Of a DNA stretch of 64,000 nt, positions 12,001 to 23,900 are shown one piece after another. Within the stretch, counting starts at the first letter, position 1. Every line of letters begins with the position of its first letter. Source of the DNA: Verpa conica (taxonomy: Eukaryota; Ascomycota; Pezizomycetes; Pezizales; Morchellaceae). A model generated the notes under the pieces. That model was not told the origin of the DNA. It ran no database searches and saw only the letters and a list, made by a program, of their open reading frames with translations. The translations under genes were made by a program, and so were the position numbers. The stretch covers positions 930,001 to 994,000 of the forward strand of contig JAUFSD010000002.1 of NCBI GenBank assembly GCA_033030425.1, given 5' to 3'.

Positions 12001-12556
12001 CATGATGGCTGAAAGAGAACAGTGGCGCATCTGTGCTAGTGTGTGCACTGTGAGGTCTGATAGTATCCTGTGAAGGCTCTGGTAGATCACTACTGTCAAG
12101 GCTAGCTAAAGTACTGACAGGTGGGATTGAGGACTGCTGTTGCTGTTCTGGAAATAAAATCTCCTCTTCTTCATCAATCATCAGATCATCGTTATCGTAT
12201 GTTTCAGGGGCGGTATCAACATAATCGTCCTCCATAGCAATATTGATATCATCGAGATCTACTCCCCCAGCATTTGAATAAGCGTCAATATCGATATCGA
12301 AGTCGGTGTCTTTTCGTTCTATATCTGAGTCTACCATCTCATCATCCGTGTTGAAATGGGGAGGCCGATCGAGTATAGGCTCGGCAAGATAGTTTTGTTC
12401 TGCCTGCATGTTTCGGTGCTGTTTAAGCCCTTGAAAAGAGTAGGTAGTTTCTGGTGTCTCCGGGTTATCGGAAAGATCAAGCAGGTCCGAGAAGGGTGTG
12501 GGTGGGGCGTTACGGTCTAACAGAGAAGCGGAAACACTTGGTACTGACAAGCTCAT
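9076..12556 (-). CDS. Large acidic low-complexity protein, function unknown
   Basis: Exon 1 (11270-12556, 429 codons) and exon 2 (9076-11211) join in phase 0 across a 58-bp GTAAGT..TAG intron, giving 1140 residues. Just before the intron lies VSKDVEFVMEIEGYEIAISE; exon 2 opens with DNKSCNKFSLQDILSFHVQL. This is the only region that looks folded. The rest is extremely rich in Glu, Asp, Gln, Ser and Pro. It includes DIDIDAY and DDLMIDEEEEI early on, a tandem (A/T)QEQD pentapeptide block at about 10880-10960 and Tyr/Glu-rich stretches late. The C-terminus has a short basic KRMREDEL word. I recall similar acidic unknown proteins in other Pezizomycotina (DUF2413-like), but cannot confirm the family. 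Probably an intrinsically disordered, possibly nuclear, protein. Confidence 0.75.
10875..10965 (-). repeat. 15-bp minisatellite coding (A/T)QEQD
   Basis: Five tandem copies of a 15-bp unit (TCTTGCTCTTGTGCA-like on the plus strand) lie within exon 2 of the acidic protein gene. Third-position substitutions occur, and some units encode Thr in place of Ala. The length keeps the reading frame. Confidence 0.8.
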
Positions 12557-14147
12557 GAATAATAGCGGGCTACTGGCATTTACCGTTGAGGTTGACTAGT
12601 AGTACCGACTAGTTTTGTTCCCTTCGTTAGGGAAAGGGTTATTGACGATCGTCACGTCGTCGTTACGTATGCTATATTGTTGAGGTGTAAATCGCGACCG
12701 AAGTTGAAAGCTAAATGGTTAGTAGGTTCAGAGTCGAGAAGGTATCACGATGCTAGCTAGATGTTGATAAGATTCGCTGCGAGTGGGCGAAGGGAAGGTA
12801 AACCGATTTGGATATTGAAAGAGAAGAGAGAATGTATGAGAGAGGTGATGGTAAGTGATAGGCGTGTGAGCGGGGAGGGTGGCGGTAGTGTAGCTTGTGG
12901 TGATTCTAGAACAAGGGGAGGTTATCAAAAAGCCCCCGTGGTCAAGTGTCTCGTCTACGGTAAGGATAAGGCTGGCGAGCGCAGGTGAAGACCGTACTTA
13001 GTATGCCTGATAGGATTCTCTCTGGGCAACTGGTCATGGAAAGGAGGGAGATGACGGGATACTTATGACTGAGGGGGCACACTTACCCTGATTAAGGCCA
13101 ACCGTCTGTGTTTGACGCGCCCGTCACGAGGTGATCCTTGCACAAAAAAAAAGAAAACATTTACTGGAATTTAACTACATGTACATGTAGGTATTTCGGT
13201 ACTACAATATAAGCTTAAATGCGCGTTCCTTCAGTGACAATTTAACTCTTCCTAGATACTTGGCTTGAAATACATGTAGTCAGGTTAATACGCACTAAAG
13301 TGTAATCATATATCGTCACTCGTAAGAGATTTCTTGCGTATATCATATAGGTATATATGACTGGACGGTGTGGACAAGAAGTCTACTGTAGCATGTAGTC
13401 AGGAGCGGGGTATTTGTTATAATCACAGCCAACCAAGCGAGCACTCTCTATATCCGTTTTAATAACCACCATCCACTGGATGCTGATACCTGATACGCCT
13501 ACTAGCTTTTAATTATAACTTCTTAGACGCCGCCTCACCTTCCTACCCTAACTTTAACTCTCTACCTTCTAGACAAAAGGACTGCTTAGACTATGAAAAT
13601 CTTGAATAAAGAGACTTGAAGTACACTAGAAACTAATCTCTAAAAAGAGACTATAAAAAACTCACTAGTCAGCATATAGAACACCATAAACTTACCCCCC
13701 TTATGCAGGCTCAGTACTAATAGTCATATATTATCACTCGCAGATAGATCTACCTTGAAAAACCGTATATATACCTTGTAAGGCGATGGCCGGATGATAA
13801 AATACTAGGACTCCCAGAGACGCATGCCACTGAAACATGAGGGTATTTAATAGTATCGAAGGCCGCGTGATATTTTTGCTCAAGGAGCACATGGGTATTG
13901 CACGAGCCTAAAGCAAAACAGTGATAATTTTTTCTATCTCTCCACAGCTCTAGAGTACAATCTGTAATAGTAAAACCCAAGTGATCACGACTGCGATCGG
14001 TCCATAAAGTTCTATAACCGAACCCCAACCAAAAGGAAAGAAAAATTCCCCATAACGATTGAATAACAAAGAAATTCTCGCGTTTTACATATTTGTGAAA
14101 TTTTAGCCCTGCTTTCACAAGTACAATTACACCCCCATATTAAAATC
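12557..14147. other. Intergenic region
   Basis: Contains the promoter of the acidic protein gene and the 3' flank of the UBX gene. A perfect palindrome CTACATGTACATGTAG sits at 13175-13190. The words CATGTAGTCAGG recur near 13276 and 13392. A minus frame at 13750-14118 has no recognisable motif and is probably 3' flanking DNA. Confidence 0.45.
13175..13190. repeat. 16-bp perfect palindrome
   Basis: CTACATGTACATGTAG equals its own reverse complement. It lies in AT-rich intergenic DNA. TACATGTA-type words recur in other gene-free parts of the window. Confidence 0.6.
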
Positions 14148-15742
14148 CTACTCCTCCTCCTCATCATCTCCCACAGCCTCAACCACCAAATTTGCACTCG
14201 GCCACAACAGCCCTCCCCTCACCTTCCCTCCATCTACCTCCACTACCCTCCTTGGCATGGGACTCACGAGCCTGAAACTCCACTCATGCACATATACCTC
14301 TGGCTTCTCTACCTCCCCCAACGTATCCCGGTCAACATCAAGACACTCCACGAATGCATATACCTCCTCAATATCCGCGTCACCATCAAACCTCCTCACC
14401 ACCCGCTCTCCGTCCCTAGTGCGGATAGATATGCGTGCAGTATTTGGCCCCTGCGCAGGTTCCTCCGGCAACCGTGATGCACGCCATTTTTTCCACGCAG
14501 CACGGTTGAGCTCTAGGATCTCAAGCTCCTTCGCTGCTTTCTGTGCTGCTGCAGCTTCACGGGCAGCAGTCTCAGCGGCTTCCTTGCGGGCCCGGGCACG
14601 TTCCCGGTCCGCGGCGAGTGAGGCCTCATATGCACTGTTTTGCTGCTCCCGGATAGCTCGGTCTGCTTCGTGTAGTGCCCGCTGAGCACGGAGCCTATCA
14701 AGTGATTCGGAGTGTATATTAATCGCCGCCGTGAGTTTCGTGATTAAGGTAGCTGGAGGCGTGGGACCGGTTGAGCGGGAGACGACAGACATGCCCTGAG
14801 AAGAGGATGTGGTTGTTGGGGTGAGGGCTATGAGTGCTGCGAAGGGGAATTTTGTGCATTGGAGTGCAGTGGAGACTTGATATGCTTCGCTATCTTGCAC
14901 ACTACCCGCCCAAAGGATGATGTTACGCTCCTTTAAAAACTTGACAACATCCGAGTGTGTAAGTGTTTCACGGTTGAAAGAAGTTGTATCATCATGTTCG
15001 TCCGACTGGAGAACAACGAGTAAAAAGCGGAGCTCCTTCTTTGCTAGTTCAAGCGCCTGAGAATACCCCCCTTCAAAAAACTCTAGTCCGGTATCCGCGC
15101 CGTATTCTTCCTCGAATAATCGAATAAATCTCGCTGCCGTATCTCTCGGAGTCTGCGACCGCCTCGCCCTCGCTGTTCGCGCTGCAGTGTTGGTAGGCCT
15201 GAACCGTGCCAGGAATGGGAAAAGCGTATAGAACAGCGAGAGAAAGGAATTTCCCATCCTCCAAATCATTGAAAACGGGAATATTAATAGTGCTAGTAGC
15301 AATGGTGGGCGTCGAGATATAGATGTAGGCTGGGGAACAACCCTCGGGGCGGGGGAGATTCCAGAGCGATTACGTGCGCCACTCCGCGTGAGTGCATTGG
15401 GAGGTGTGGCGAGAATAGATGACGATGAAGAGGTAGTTGAAGCTTGTGGCCGGGCTGCTTCCTGAGCAGCGAGGGCTTCGGCAACGGGGTCTGCAGTTTC
15501 GCCGTCGAAGAACTTGGCGATTGCAATCTGGGAGGTGTTAGTGGGGTTGGGTGGGAAGGTTTGTGAAGTTTGGAAAGTTTAGGGAGAAGCTAGTGATGTA
15601 CCTGAACATTCCACTGTGACCTCTGTAATATAGGGATGGCTTCGTTGGGGGCCTGATTAGTGACGGCAGTGAACTGTTCAAGAGCTTCTCGCTGGGGTGG
15701 AGATAGCTGGGTGATGTCCGTAGTGCCTGAAGGTTCTGACAT
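14148..15742 (-). CDS. UBA/UAS/UBX-domain ER membrane protein (FAF2/Ubx2-like)
   Basis: Exon 1 (15602-15742) and exon 2 (14148-15527) join in phase 0 across a 74-bp GTACAT..CAG intron, giving 506 residues. The N-terminal MSEPSGTTDITQLSPPQREA and the following NEAIPILQRSQWNVQ|IAIAKFF form a UBA-like three-helix domain. A hydrophobic hairpin (LLLALLIFPFSMIW..LSLFYTLFPFLA, about 90-125) is followed by a UAS thioredoxin-like domain (RFIRLFEEEYG through KFPFAALIALTP). Then comes an Ala/Arg/Glu-rich coiled coil (about 285-375) and a C-terminal UBX domain (ARISIRTRDGERVVRRFDGD). This order matches human FAF2/UBXD8 and yeast Ubx2, which recruit Cdc48/p97 to ER membranes and lipid droplets for ERAD. 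The gene is divergent from the Sac2-like gene. Confidence 0.9.
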
Positions 15743-16629
15743 GATGGAAGGGGTGAGACCGGAAGTGACAGGAGGAAAGAAGCTGTTATCGATACTATGC
15801 GGGGGAGGGGGTACAGAGTTATTCGTGTATATATGTAATAAATGCCTGGATAGGGAGAGTGAAGGGGGCTAGAGGGGGGGTAGATGTTGAGGGGGGTGGT
15901 GGTGTGAGTTGGGTGTTGATGCCTTGGTGTCAGGTCAGTGTTCGCCTCGTGTCCTCTCCATACCAAAGAATTCCATGTCTCTGCTCATGTACCTTCTCAC
16001 CCCTACCCCTACCCTGGCTGATGTACTGTGCTCTACCCTATCAGTCATGCAGCATCTGCACCCGACACCCAGCGATCTGTGGACTGCAGAGAATCTTGGT
16101 GTTACAGAGTAAATACTCTATTCGTAGCTGTTGAGCGAGTAGATCTATGAAATGTTTAATCTCTGCTCTACTCTACTCTACTCTACATGTAATCCCTCCT
16201 GGGTATAGATCTAGTATATAACTTCCAAATAGATTACCTGTCTATCCCTCTTCGTTCCCTCTCCATCAACATCCCCGGTAGTGTAAATCCCAGCCAACCA
16301 GAGACGCCCTAGCACTCCTCTCAGCCTCTCACGTCATGTCGACACAGCACAGCAGATCCTCCAACTTCCTAGAGGAGCCGCCCCACCAAGGAAGAAAAGA
16401 AACCTCCCCCCCAATCTACCTCCACCACTATCACTGGATGAAATAAAATGAAATAAATACCCTCCATTTTTTTCTCGGGCGCCTAGCTATCATGATAAAA
16501 TCTCCCCTATTGACCTTCTGACCTTTCCCTCAACACATAATAACTAAACAATCACCCCTTCAAAAGTATACACGCCCTCAAACGAAGATTGTATGTAGTA
16601 ACACACACATTCACACACACACACACACA

Positions 16630-16672
<43 letters not shown>
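15743..16672. other. Shared divergent promoter region
   Basis: About 930 bp separate the start codons of the divergent UBX and Sac2-like genes. It holds a CTCTA tract (about 16162-16183), pyrimidine-rich leader sequence and the CA microsatellite at 16601-16670. I see no additional gene. Confidence 0.5.
16601..16670 (+). repeat. CA microsatellite directly before a start codon
   Basis: Seventy bases of almost pure (CA)n, interrupted twice by ATTC, ending 2 nt before the ATG of the Sac2-like gene, so it should lie in the 5' untranslated leader. In frame it would encode Thr-His repeats, but only from a non-ATG start. Confidence 0.95.
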
Positions 16673-16673
<1 letters not shown>

Positions 16674-19621
16674 TGACTAGCCTCGCCCGTAAAATCCTCA
16701 TCGTGGCCGCCATCGACGGCCTCATTCTCTCCCCAATCCACAATGCCCGCACAGGTCCAAAGCCAACAACAGCCCAAGGCAGTGTCAGGATCGACTGGAA
16801 AAGTAAACAGATCCTACAGTATCCTGCAAGAAGTGTTATTATAGGAGAAAAAGAAGACAACGAGCTTTTAAATACAGGCAACAGTCTAGAAGCCCATGGA
16901 ATCGCAGGCCAGTACCTCCACGAGCTCAACTATAAATATAAAAGCTAACCCAAAGACAGGCCTTCTTAATGTCTCCCCTACATCCTCATTCTTGATTGCC
17001 ATCACTTCACGCGAACAGGTCGCAACAATCCGCGGCCGACATCCCATCTACGTGATCACTGACGTTGCCTTAATCCCCCTCTCATCAAAGTCTGACGCTG
17101 ATGCATACCTTGCTAAAACTCGCCCAAAGATCGTAAAGAGGAACAGTGGTGATACAGACAGTACTAGTACGGATATCAGTGATGAGGAGGCGGTGGTCGA
17201 CGAGGAACTACAAGATGAACTGGCTCCCGAACGCTTGTCGTCGGAAGGGCAGAAAGAACAGAGCTCGATTGGCGAAGATGTTATTGGTAGGAAGGGCGTA
17301 TATGGGAGATTTGCCGAAAAGTGGTTTAGTAAGAGAGGGTGGACAGAGGATCGGCGGAGGGCAGAAGGGCTCTCTCCGGATGAGCGGGCGAGACCTATAC
17401 CGCCAAAGTTAGACGTGGGGCATGCAGCACCTTCCGGGGAAGGTGTTGATATCACGAAACCGGAGAATAAGCCAGCGCTGAATACAGGTAATGGAGCTAG
17501 TGTAGATACACTTCTAGTTGAAGGTAGCACAGAGGACGACAAAGCCCAGCAGCAGGTGGGAGAGGCAGTCGAGGCTGTTAAAGAAGACGTCGCGCATAAC
17601 CTCACGCCCAAGCTTCTTAATACCACTCGGCTACTCCTCGGCGGATCGCGGAGCTTCTATTTCAGTTATGATTGGGATATAACCCGGAGCTGGGGCTCAC
17701 AGCTTCACTCGAAGAGTGGGAGTCTGCCCTTATGGAAACTTGTAGACCCATTGGTGAGCTTTCCTATATTTACACTTTATAGGTGCTATAAGGACGAAAA
17801 TTTTCTCACACCATGTAGTTCTTCTGGAACCACCACCTGCAGAAGCCATTCATAGATTCTAATCACGACGCATTTATACTACCGTTGATGCAAGGCTTCG
17901 TTGGACAACTCCCATTCACAGCCACAACCGCTGCACCTCCTGCATCTTCTGATCCCTCAAAAACAGCACCTACGTTTCAAGATATTGTTCCAGATCCTCA
18001 GAACTTCTTCCTTACACTCATCTCCAGACGCTCTATTCGCCGTGCCGGCCTTCGCTACCTCCGCCGCGGCGTTGACGATAACGGAAACGTCGCTAACAGT
18101 GTCGAAACTGAGCAACTCGTCAGTGACACCGAGTGGGCCCGTGTATTCTCATACCTACAGATTAGAGGCTCGATCCCGCTATATTTCAAACAAAGTCCTT
18201 ACGCACTAAAGCCAAAGCCCATCATATTACGCACAGAGGCAGCGAATGCGGCGGCATTTAATAAGCATTTTAAGGTCACGACGGATAGGTATGGGAGTGT
18301 GCATGCGGTGAGCTTGGTCGAGAAGCACGGGAATGAGGCTATCGTCGGCGAGAAGTACCAAGCCGGTATTAAAACTATGATGGAGGAAGAACACCGCGCG
18401 GTGGGGTTCAGCTGGTTCGACTTTCATCATGAGTGTAGGGGTATGCGGTTTGAGAATGTGAAGTTGTTATTTGATGAGCTTGGTCCGGTGCTAGAGGACT
18501 TTGGATATTGTGAGGAGGAGGCAGGGCAGGTGGGGAGACGCCAGACAGGCGTCTTGAGGACGAATTGCATGGATTGTTTGGATAGAACAAATGTAGTTCA
18601 GAGTGCTGCCGCTAGAGCGGCGCTTGAGAGGATGTTGGGTGAGTGTGGGGTTGTTGGCGGGGAGGATGAGAGTTGGTTCAATAAACTATGGGCGGATAAT
18701 GGCGATGCGATATCGAAGCAGTATGCCTCTACAGCAGCACTGAAAGGTGACTTTACAAGAACTAGGAAGAGAAACTATAGGGGTGCACTGACAGACTTTG
18801 GATTAACAATGTCGAGATACTTTACAAATATCGTGAGCGACTTTTTTACGCAGGCGGCTATAGACTTCCTACTCGGGAGTGTGACTGCGAAGGTGTTTGA
18901 GGAATTTGAGGAGGAGCTCATGAGTGGGGACCCAGCAGTGAGTATGAACAAACTACGGCAGAACGCGATCGAGGTGTCTGGGAAGATTGTAGTGGAGGAT
19001 GAGAGCGAGGTATTGAGAGGCGGGTGGACGATGCTGTCACCTGCGGAGACCGGAACACTTAGGACTTTCCCATTCAGAGAGGTTGTCATCCTCGTCACAG
19101 ATAAAGCGCTATATCGCTGTGGATTTGATTTCACACTGGAGAAGGTGAGCGAGTTTGAACGTGTGGAGTTGACCGATATTGTTGGCGTTCAATGGGGTAC
19201 ATACATTATCTCCACCCTTGCACACTCTTCAACAGACGAAAAACGTAACGTCGGATTCGTCATATCTTACCGCCCCTCCTCCGCAGGCGGCAGCATAGTC
19301 CGCGTCAATACCCGGTCCCTCAAGAGTGTTTTCTCGAAAAGTTCCCCGTCGTCTCCCCACCCGAAATTCATGGCGTTCAAGGTACTCCCCGGGGCGGAAG
19401 GCGGGAATGAGGTGGAGCTGGTGCAGAGTATTTGCAAAGAGATTGAGGTGGCCAAGGGTGCGCAGATTGAGAGGGAGGGTGCCCAGAATGCGGCGGGGGT
19501 ACAGTTTGGAGAGACGGAGTTTGTCGTGAATAAGGATGTTATTGGGCTAGCGGAAGCGAAGAAGAGTACTGGGTTGCTGGAGCAGTGGGGATATTCGCTG
19601 AGGAAGTCTGTTTGGGCCTAG
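16673..19621 (+). CDS. Sac-domain phosphoinositide phosphatase (INPP5F/Sac2-like)
   Basis: Three exons (16673-16907, 16960-17753, 17819-19621) give 943 residues. Intron 2 is GTGAGC..TAG. Intron 1 fits best as GC-AG, restoring the conserved EAHGIAG|LLNV junction. The Sac domain starts at ILIVAAIDGLIL and includes YVITDVALIPLS. It is interrupted by an acidic, low-complexity insert (about 130-320), then resumes with SRSFYFSYDWDITRSWG, WNHHLQKPFIDS and TEWARVFSYLQIRGSIPLY. The catalytic CX5R motif RTNCMDCLDRTN lies near residue 593. A C-terminal hSac2-type domain follows (FPFREVVILVTDKALYRC, VGVQWGTYI, about 750-900). This architecture matches INPP5F/Sac2, a PI4P 4-phosphatase acting on endosomal membranes, rather than yeast Sac1, because no C-terminal transmembrane hairpin is present. 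Confidence 0.88.
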
Positions 19622-20491
19622 GGACTGAGAATTAAGTTTTGTTGTTGGATCTTAGATTTTTTCCCCCTTCATTCTGTTTCTTTAGTATGTGTATTCATAG
19701 TTGAATTTATTGTTACTATTTCGTTTACTTACTTATTTTATCAAGTGTACGGGACTGAGAAAGAAACATAAGAAAAGTCATGGGTATTTGTGATACTCGG
19801 TTGTAGGATTGTTTTGTATAGTACGGTAATATAGTAGGATTAACGGGAGATAGATGTATGTAGCTAGTTGTTTTTCTTTACAAGTTTCTACTTACAGCTA
19901 GGGTCCGAAAACTCTGGGTTAATCATGCGAGTGATAAATTATGATTCATTATATTTACGGGATTCTTCGAGCTATCGATCTGTTATCAGTAATATATGTG
20001 AATCTATTATAATTATCTATGGCTTCTAAAATATTTATTATACCTCATTTCGCATATATTATATCTCTCCGTAGATATTTCTTCCTCGTTGCGTATGACC
20101 ACTCTTTTATATATCTAGCTTATTGAATTATTTACTAAATCTCTACTAACGGTGTTTTTAGCCAAGTTTTCTTTAAGTATAGCTCAAACCTCTAGGATAC
20201 ATGTATCTAAGGGTAGCGGAGATATCCTATGATTACCACTATATTCTTTGCATTCTCCTACTTGGATCTTTCAAAGGTTGGTTCTACTTTCTCTTACGAT
20301 TAGATCTGAGAGATTTAATGGAGTAAATTCCTACTACATGTAATTTATATATCCTAGCTTACAGTGGCGGTATATAATTTTAAAAAAGGAAAAATGTAGA
20401 GGATCCTTTAATATTATAGCAGATCGACTAAGAGTTTGTTATACTTAGTCCCGGCCTTTCTCTAGACTCTGTTGGTTTAACGTACTAGGCC
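19622..20491. other. AT-rich intergenic DNA
   Basis: About 870 bp of AT-rich sequence between the Sac2-like stop and the copia insertion. No frame or motif stands out. It probably contains the 3' untranslated region of the phosphatase gene. Confidence 0.5.
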
Positions 20492-20496
20492 GTATG

Positions 20497-20819
20497 TGTT
20501 GGAATGAGTGACACTCTGTGAAGTTAAGTGTGGCGAATACGGGGTGTGGCAACACCGGAGGAATAGAATCCCGGATGGTCCGGTAGGGTAACCAGGCGGG
20601 GGAATAGTATAACCGACGGAAGGAAATTCTATCCGAGCATCGGAAGAATTGTATGGTAATGGATGGGCTTTTACTTTGTATTTGGGATACGGATATTTTT
20701 TATGTTAGCACATTTGTAACTATATAAGCAGGCTTTCCCTGCGTCTTTCTTTAGGTATCAATCAAGTTTGTTCTTTAGTTATATCCTGTACAAGTATACT
20801 CTTAGCCTATTGTTTAAAA
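20497..20819 (+). repeat. 5' LTR of copia element
   Basis: Starts TGTTGGAATGAG and ends GTTTAAAA. The end is fixed by the 3' copy plus its GTATG target duplication and by the primer-binding site that follows with no gap. It contains a TATA-like TATATAAGCAG near 20720, a likely transcription start region. Confidence 0.95.
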
Positions 20820-20836
20820 GGTTATGAGCCCGGCTC
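20820..20836 (+). other. Primer-binding site (half-tRNA, initiator Met)
   Basis: GGTTATGAGCCCGG follows the 5' LTR directly. It is complementary to GGGCTCATAACC, the anticodon stem-loop of initiator tRNA-Met (anticodon CAT). Copia-class elements prime from a cleaved half tRNA at this internal site rather than from the 3' CCA end. Confidence 0.8.
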
Positions 20837-20919
20837 GATAAAAAAGCTTCCACTACGCACAAACAATAAGCAACAACAACACCTCTTTGATCCATACCGT
20901 TTGAAAACACTTCGAAACG

Positions 20920-23900
20920 ATGTCCGACAACGAAAGCAACCCCAGCCGCATTCCAACTCTTGCCAAGAAACTCACTGGCAAAGACAACTATCGCAAATGG
21001 AGGTTCGAAGCCGAAGTCGCACTCAAATACTACCGAACGATCGACCTAGTCAAAGGCATTGCCAAAGAACCGGTCGACCCAGGAACATATGACTCTACCT
21101 CCGAAACATCCGCGGCGGACCACTTAGCGAGTCAGAAAGCCTACAAAAAGGCGTACCGGAAGTGGGAAGACAAAACCAACTGGGCAGTCTCCTTTATCCT
21201 CAACAACATTGACGAAGAAGTCAAAGATGTGATCCCTCAAGATGGGAACCCGGCAGTCTTGTGGAAAGCACTGGAAGAACAGTTTGATCTACAGACAGTC
21301 ACCACACTCTTCATGACATTTGCCAACCTTACGAGTCTACAGTACTCACCCGAGATTTCGCTCAAAGATCATCTCACCACCTTTGCCAACATATGGCGAA
21401 CAGTCGTACAACAGTGTGCGGGAGCTCAGAAGGACGATGCGGATGATTTTGCCTGGCATCTGAAGAACATGACCAAGTCCAACATGTCCAAAAAGAACTT
21501 CTTGCTACAGACCCTCAGACACGAAAGCCTTGCAAACGTAGTCGAAAACGTCCTCAGTAAAGAATCCATCACCTTCGCGGAAATACACGACAAACTCATG
21601 GCCATTGCCCAAAATCGGGAAATCTCAGGCCCAGATGCAGGATCCTTCAACGTCAAGAACGGTCAAAAACCGGCGGAAGGAAAACCACCGAGTAGGGATC
21701 CTACTAAAGAATGTGGCTTCTGCAAAAAGAATGGCGACTACTACAAAAACCATACTACGAAGGAGTGCAACAAAAAGAAGAAGGCCAAAAAGGAGGCCAA
21801 ACAAAATTCAGCCAATATAAGCGAAATAACAGTAGCTTGTTGGATAATCACTACGCCATACACCTCTTTCATAGATCAGTGCTTTATCGACACCGAATAC
21901 CCCGAGTTCTCCCCCAAAATAAGCGCACCGGAATACGCCGACGAATGGACAGACATGAACTGGGAAAGACCTGCCGACCCCCTAATGGTCACCGAACAAA
22001 ACAACTATTGCCTCACAACAAACACTGGAAGACAAGACCAGTGGATTTTCGATACAGGAGCCACCGACCATATGTCAGGAAGAACCTTTGGACCGGTAAC
22101 GACACAAACCGGGATGGTCAACGCGGCAGGACACAATATTCCAATTTCCGGAAACAGCACGGCTCGTATTGAGGGATCCATAATGCCAATAGTGCTAACC
22201 AAAGTACTTCACGTACCCAAACTTGGCAGTACTAACCTTATATCGTGGAGAAGATTAGCCGAAAAAGGGTTCACAATGGAAGGAAAAGGGAAAGAAATAC
22301 GCATAATAAAGGACGGAGTAGTCCAAGGAAAAGTAACCCTAGACGAGCAAAGCCGCCTATACACGCTGGATCAAGCCAAGGTCACGGCAACGGCACTAAC
22401 AGTTAACAAATCCTCACTCTGGCATCAACGACTCGGCCACCTCCCATCAGACGGGCTAAGGAAAATAAAAAGAATGGTACAAGATCCTCAACTCCTGCCC
22501 GACAAGTTTGAAGGGTGTACAGCCTGTCAGCTAGGGAAAGCCACCAAGTTACCACGAATCCCTAGTACATCCAAAACATCCAGAGTACTGGAACTAGTTC
22601 ATTCAGATCTTAGTGGAAAGCAATCAACTCAGGCACCAGGGGGGTATCATTACTTCATGTCCCTAATTGATGATTTCTCACGGTTTACCGTGGTCGTTCT
22701 ACTCAAAAACAAAAGTGACGCACCAGAAGCCATCGAAAAATATATTCTAGCGGTAGAAACACAAACAGGCCTAACCGTACAGAGATTTCGAACGGATAAT
22801 GGGGGAGAGTACGTCAACGCCACCCTCAAAAAGGTGTTCAGTCAAAAAGGCATCAAACACGAAACAACGGTTCCCTACTCCCACGAGTCAAATGGGGTAG
22901 CAGAAAGGTTCAACCGTACAATACAGGACCTAGTTCGAACTGCGGGAGTCAGTTCGGGATTACCACCAAGTCTATGGGGGGAAGCAGTGGCAATGTTAAC
23001 TCATGTCAAAAATCGATTACCGCACTCGGCACTAAAACAAACCCCCTTCGAAGCATACTACAAACGGAAACCAACAATAGGACACCTGCGCTACTTCGGA
23101 GAAACAGCCTATGTCTTCTGCCCACCAGAAGCAAGAAAACCAGGAACTAAGTTGTCTCCCAGAGCAGAAGAAGGCAAGATCTGTGGATTTGGAGAAAGCC
23201 AACAAGAGTACCGAGTCTATATACCTGCCAGAAAACAGATAATTCGAAGCAGAGACGTTCGGTTTGAGAAATTTACAGTTAGAAAGGAAACTTCAAGCGG
23301 CTTCTTTCCCGAGCGACCCTTCTCCTCCTCCTCCTCCTCCTCCTCCTCCTCCTCATCCTCCTCATCCTCCGACTCATTGTCAGACTCAGAAAAAGAAGAA
23401 GAGACCGAAACAAGGGAAGAATTGGTTGTCTCTCCTCAGCCCCCTGACCAAGAACTACCACCCCCATCGACAGTAGAACTGGTTAACTTCCCGGGGGACT
23501 TCAGAGAAAGACAAGAAACGTCAGATGAATCCTCAGAAAGCGACAAAGAAGAAGAAGGAGAAATAACGATGACTTTCGAAGACGAGGATATGGAAGATAT
23601 GGGACAAGGACCCTCTACTCCCCCACGATGGCCACTTGGATCGGAACCGCCAAGCGCACCAAGTCACCCAAACGAGTGGGTCAAACCAAAAGATGCCGAC
23701 ATTCCCCTAGTCAGGAGAAAAGGACAAAGGGAAGTCAAGAAACCAGTCCGGTTGCTGGAAGAACTCCTAACAATCACATCCTGCCCTACGACCTTCAAAG
23801 AAGCCATAAGCGGCAAAGACAAAGGAAAATGGGAGGAAGCTATGAAGGAAGAATACGAGGCACTAATTCTCAATGAAGTATGGGAAGTAGTCCCAAGGCC

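Noticed and set aside
17048..17626. 192-codon minus frame inside the Sac2-like gene
   Set aside because: It is antisense to a confirmed coding exon and is low-complexity Ser/Pro.
23319..23467. Opposite-strand Arg-rich frame in the copia element
   Set aside because: It is the complement of the TCC serine tract.
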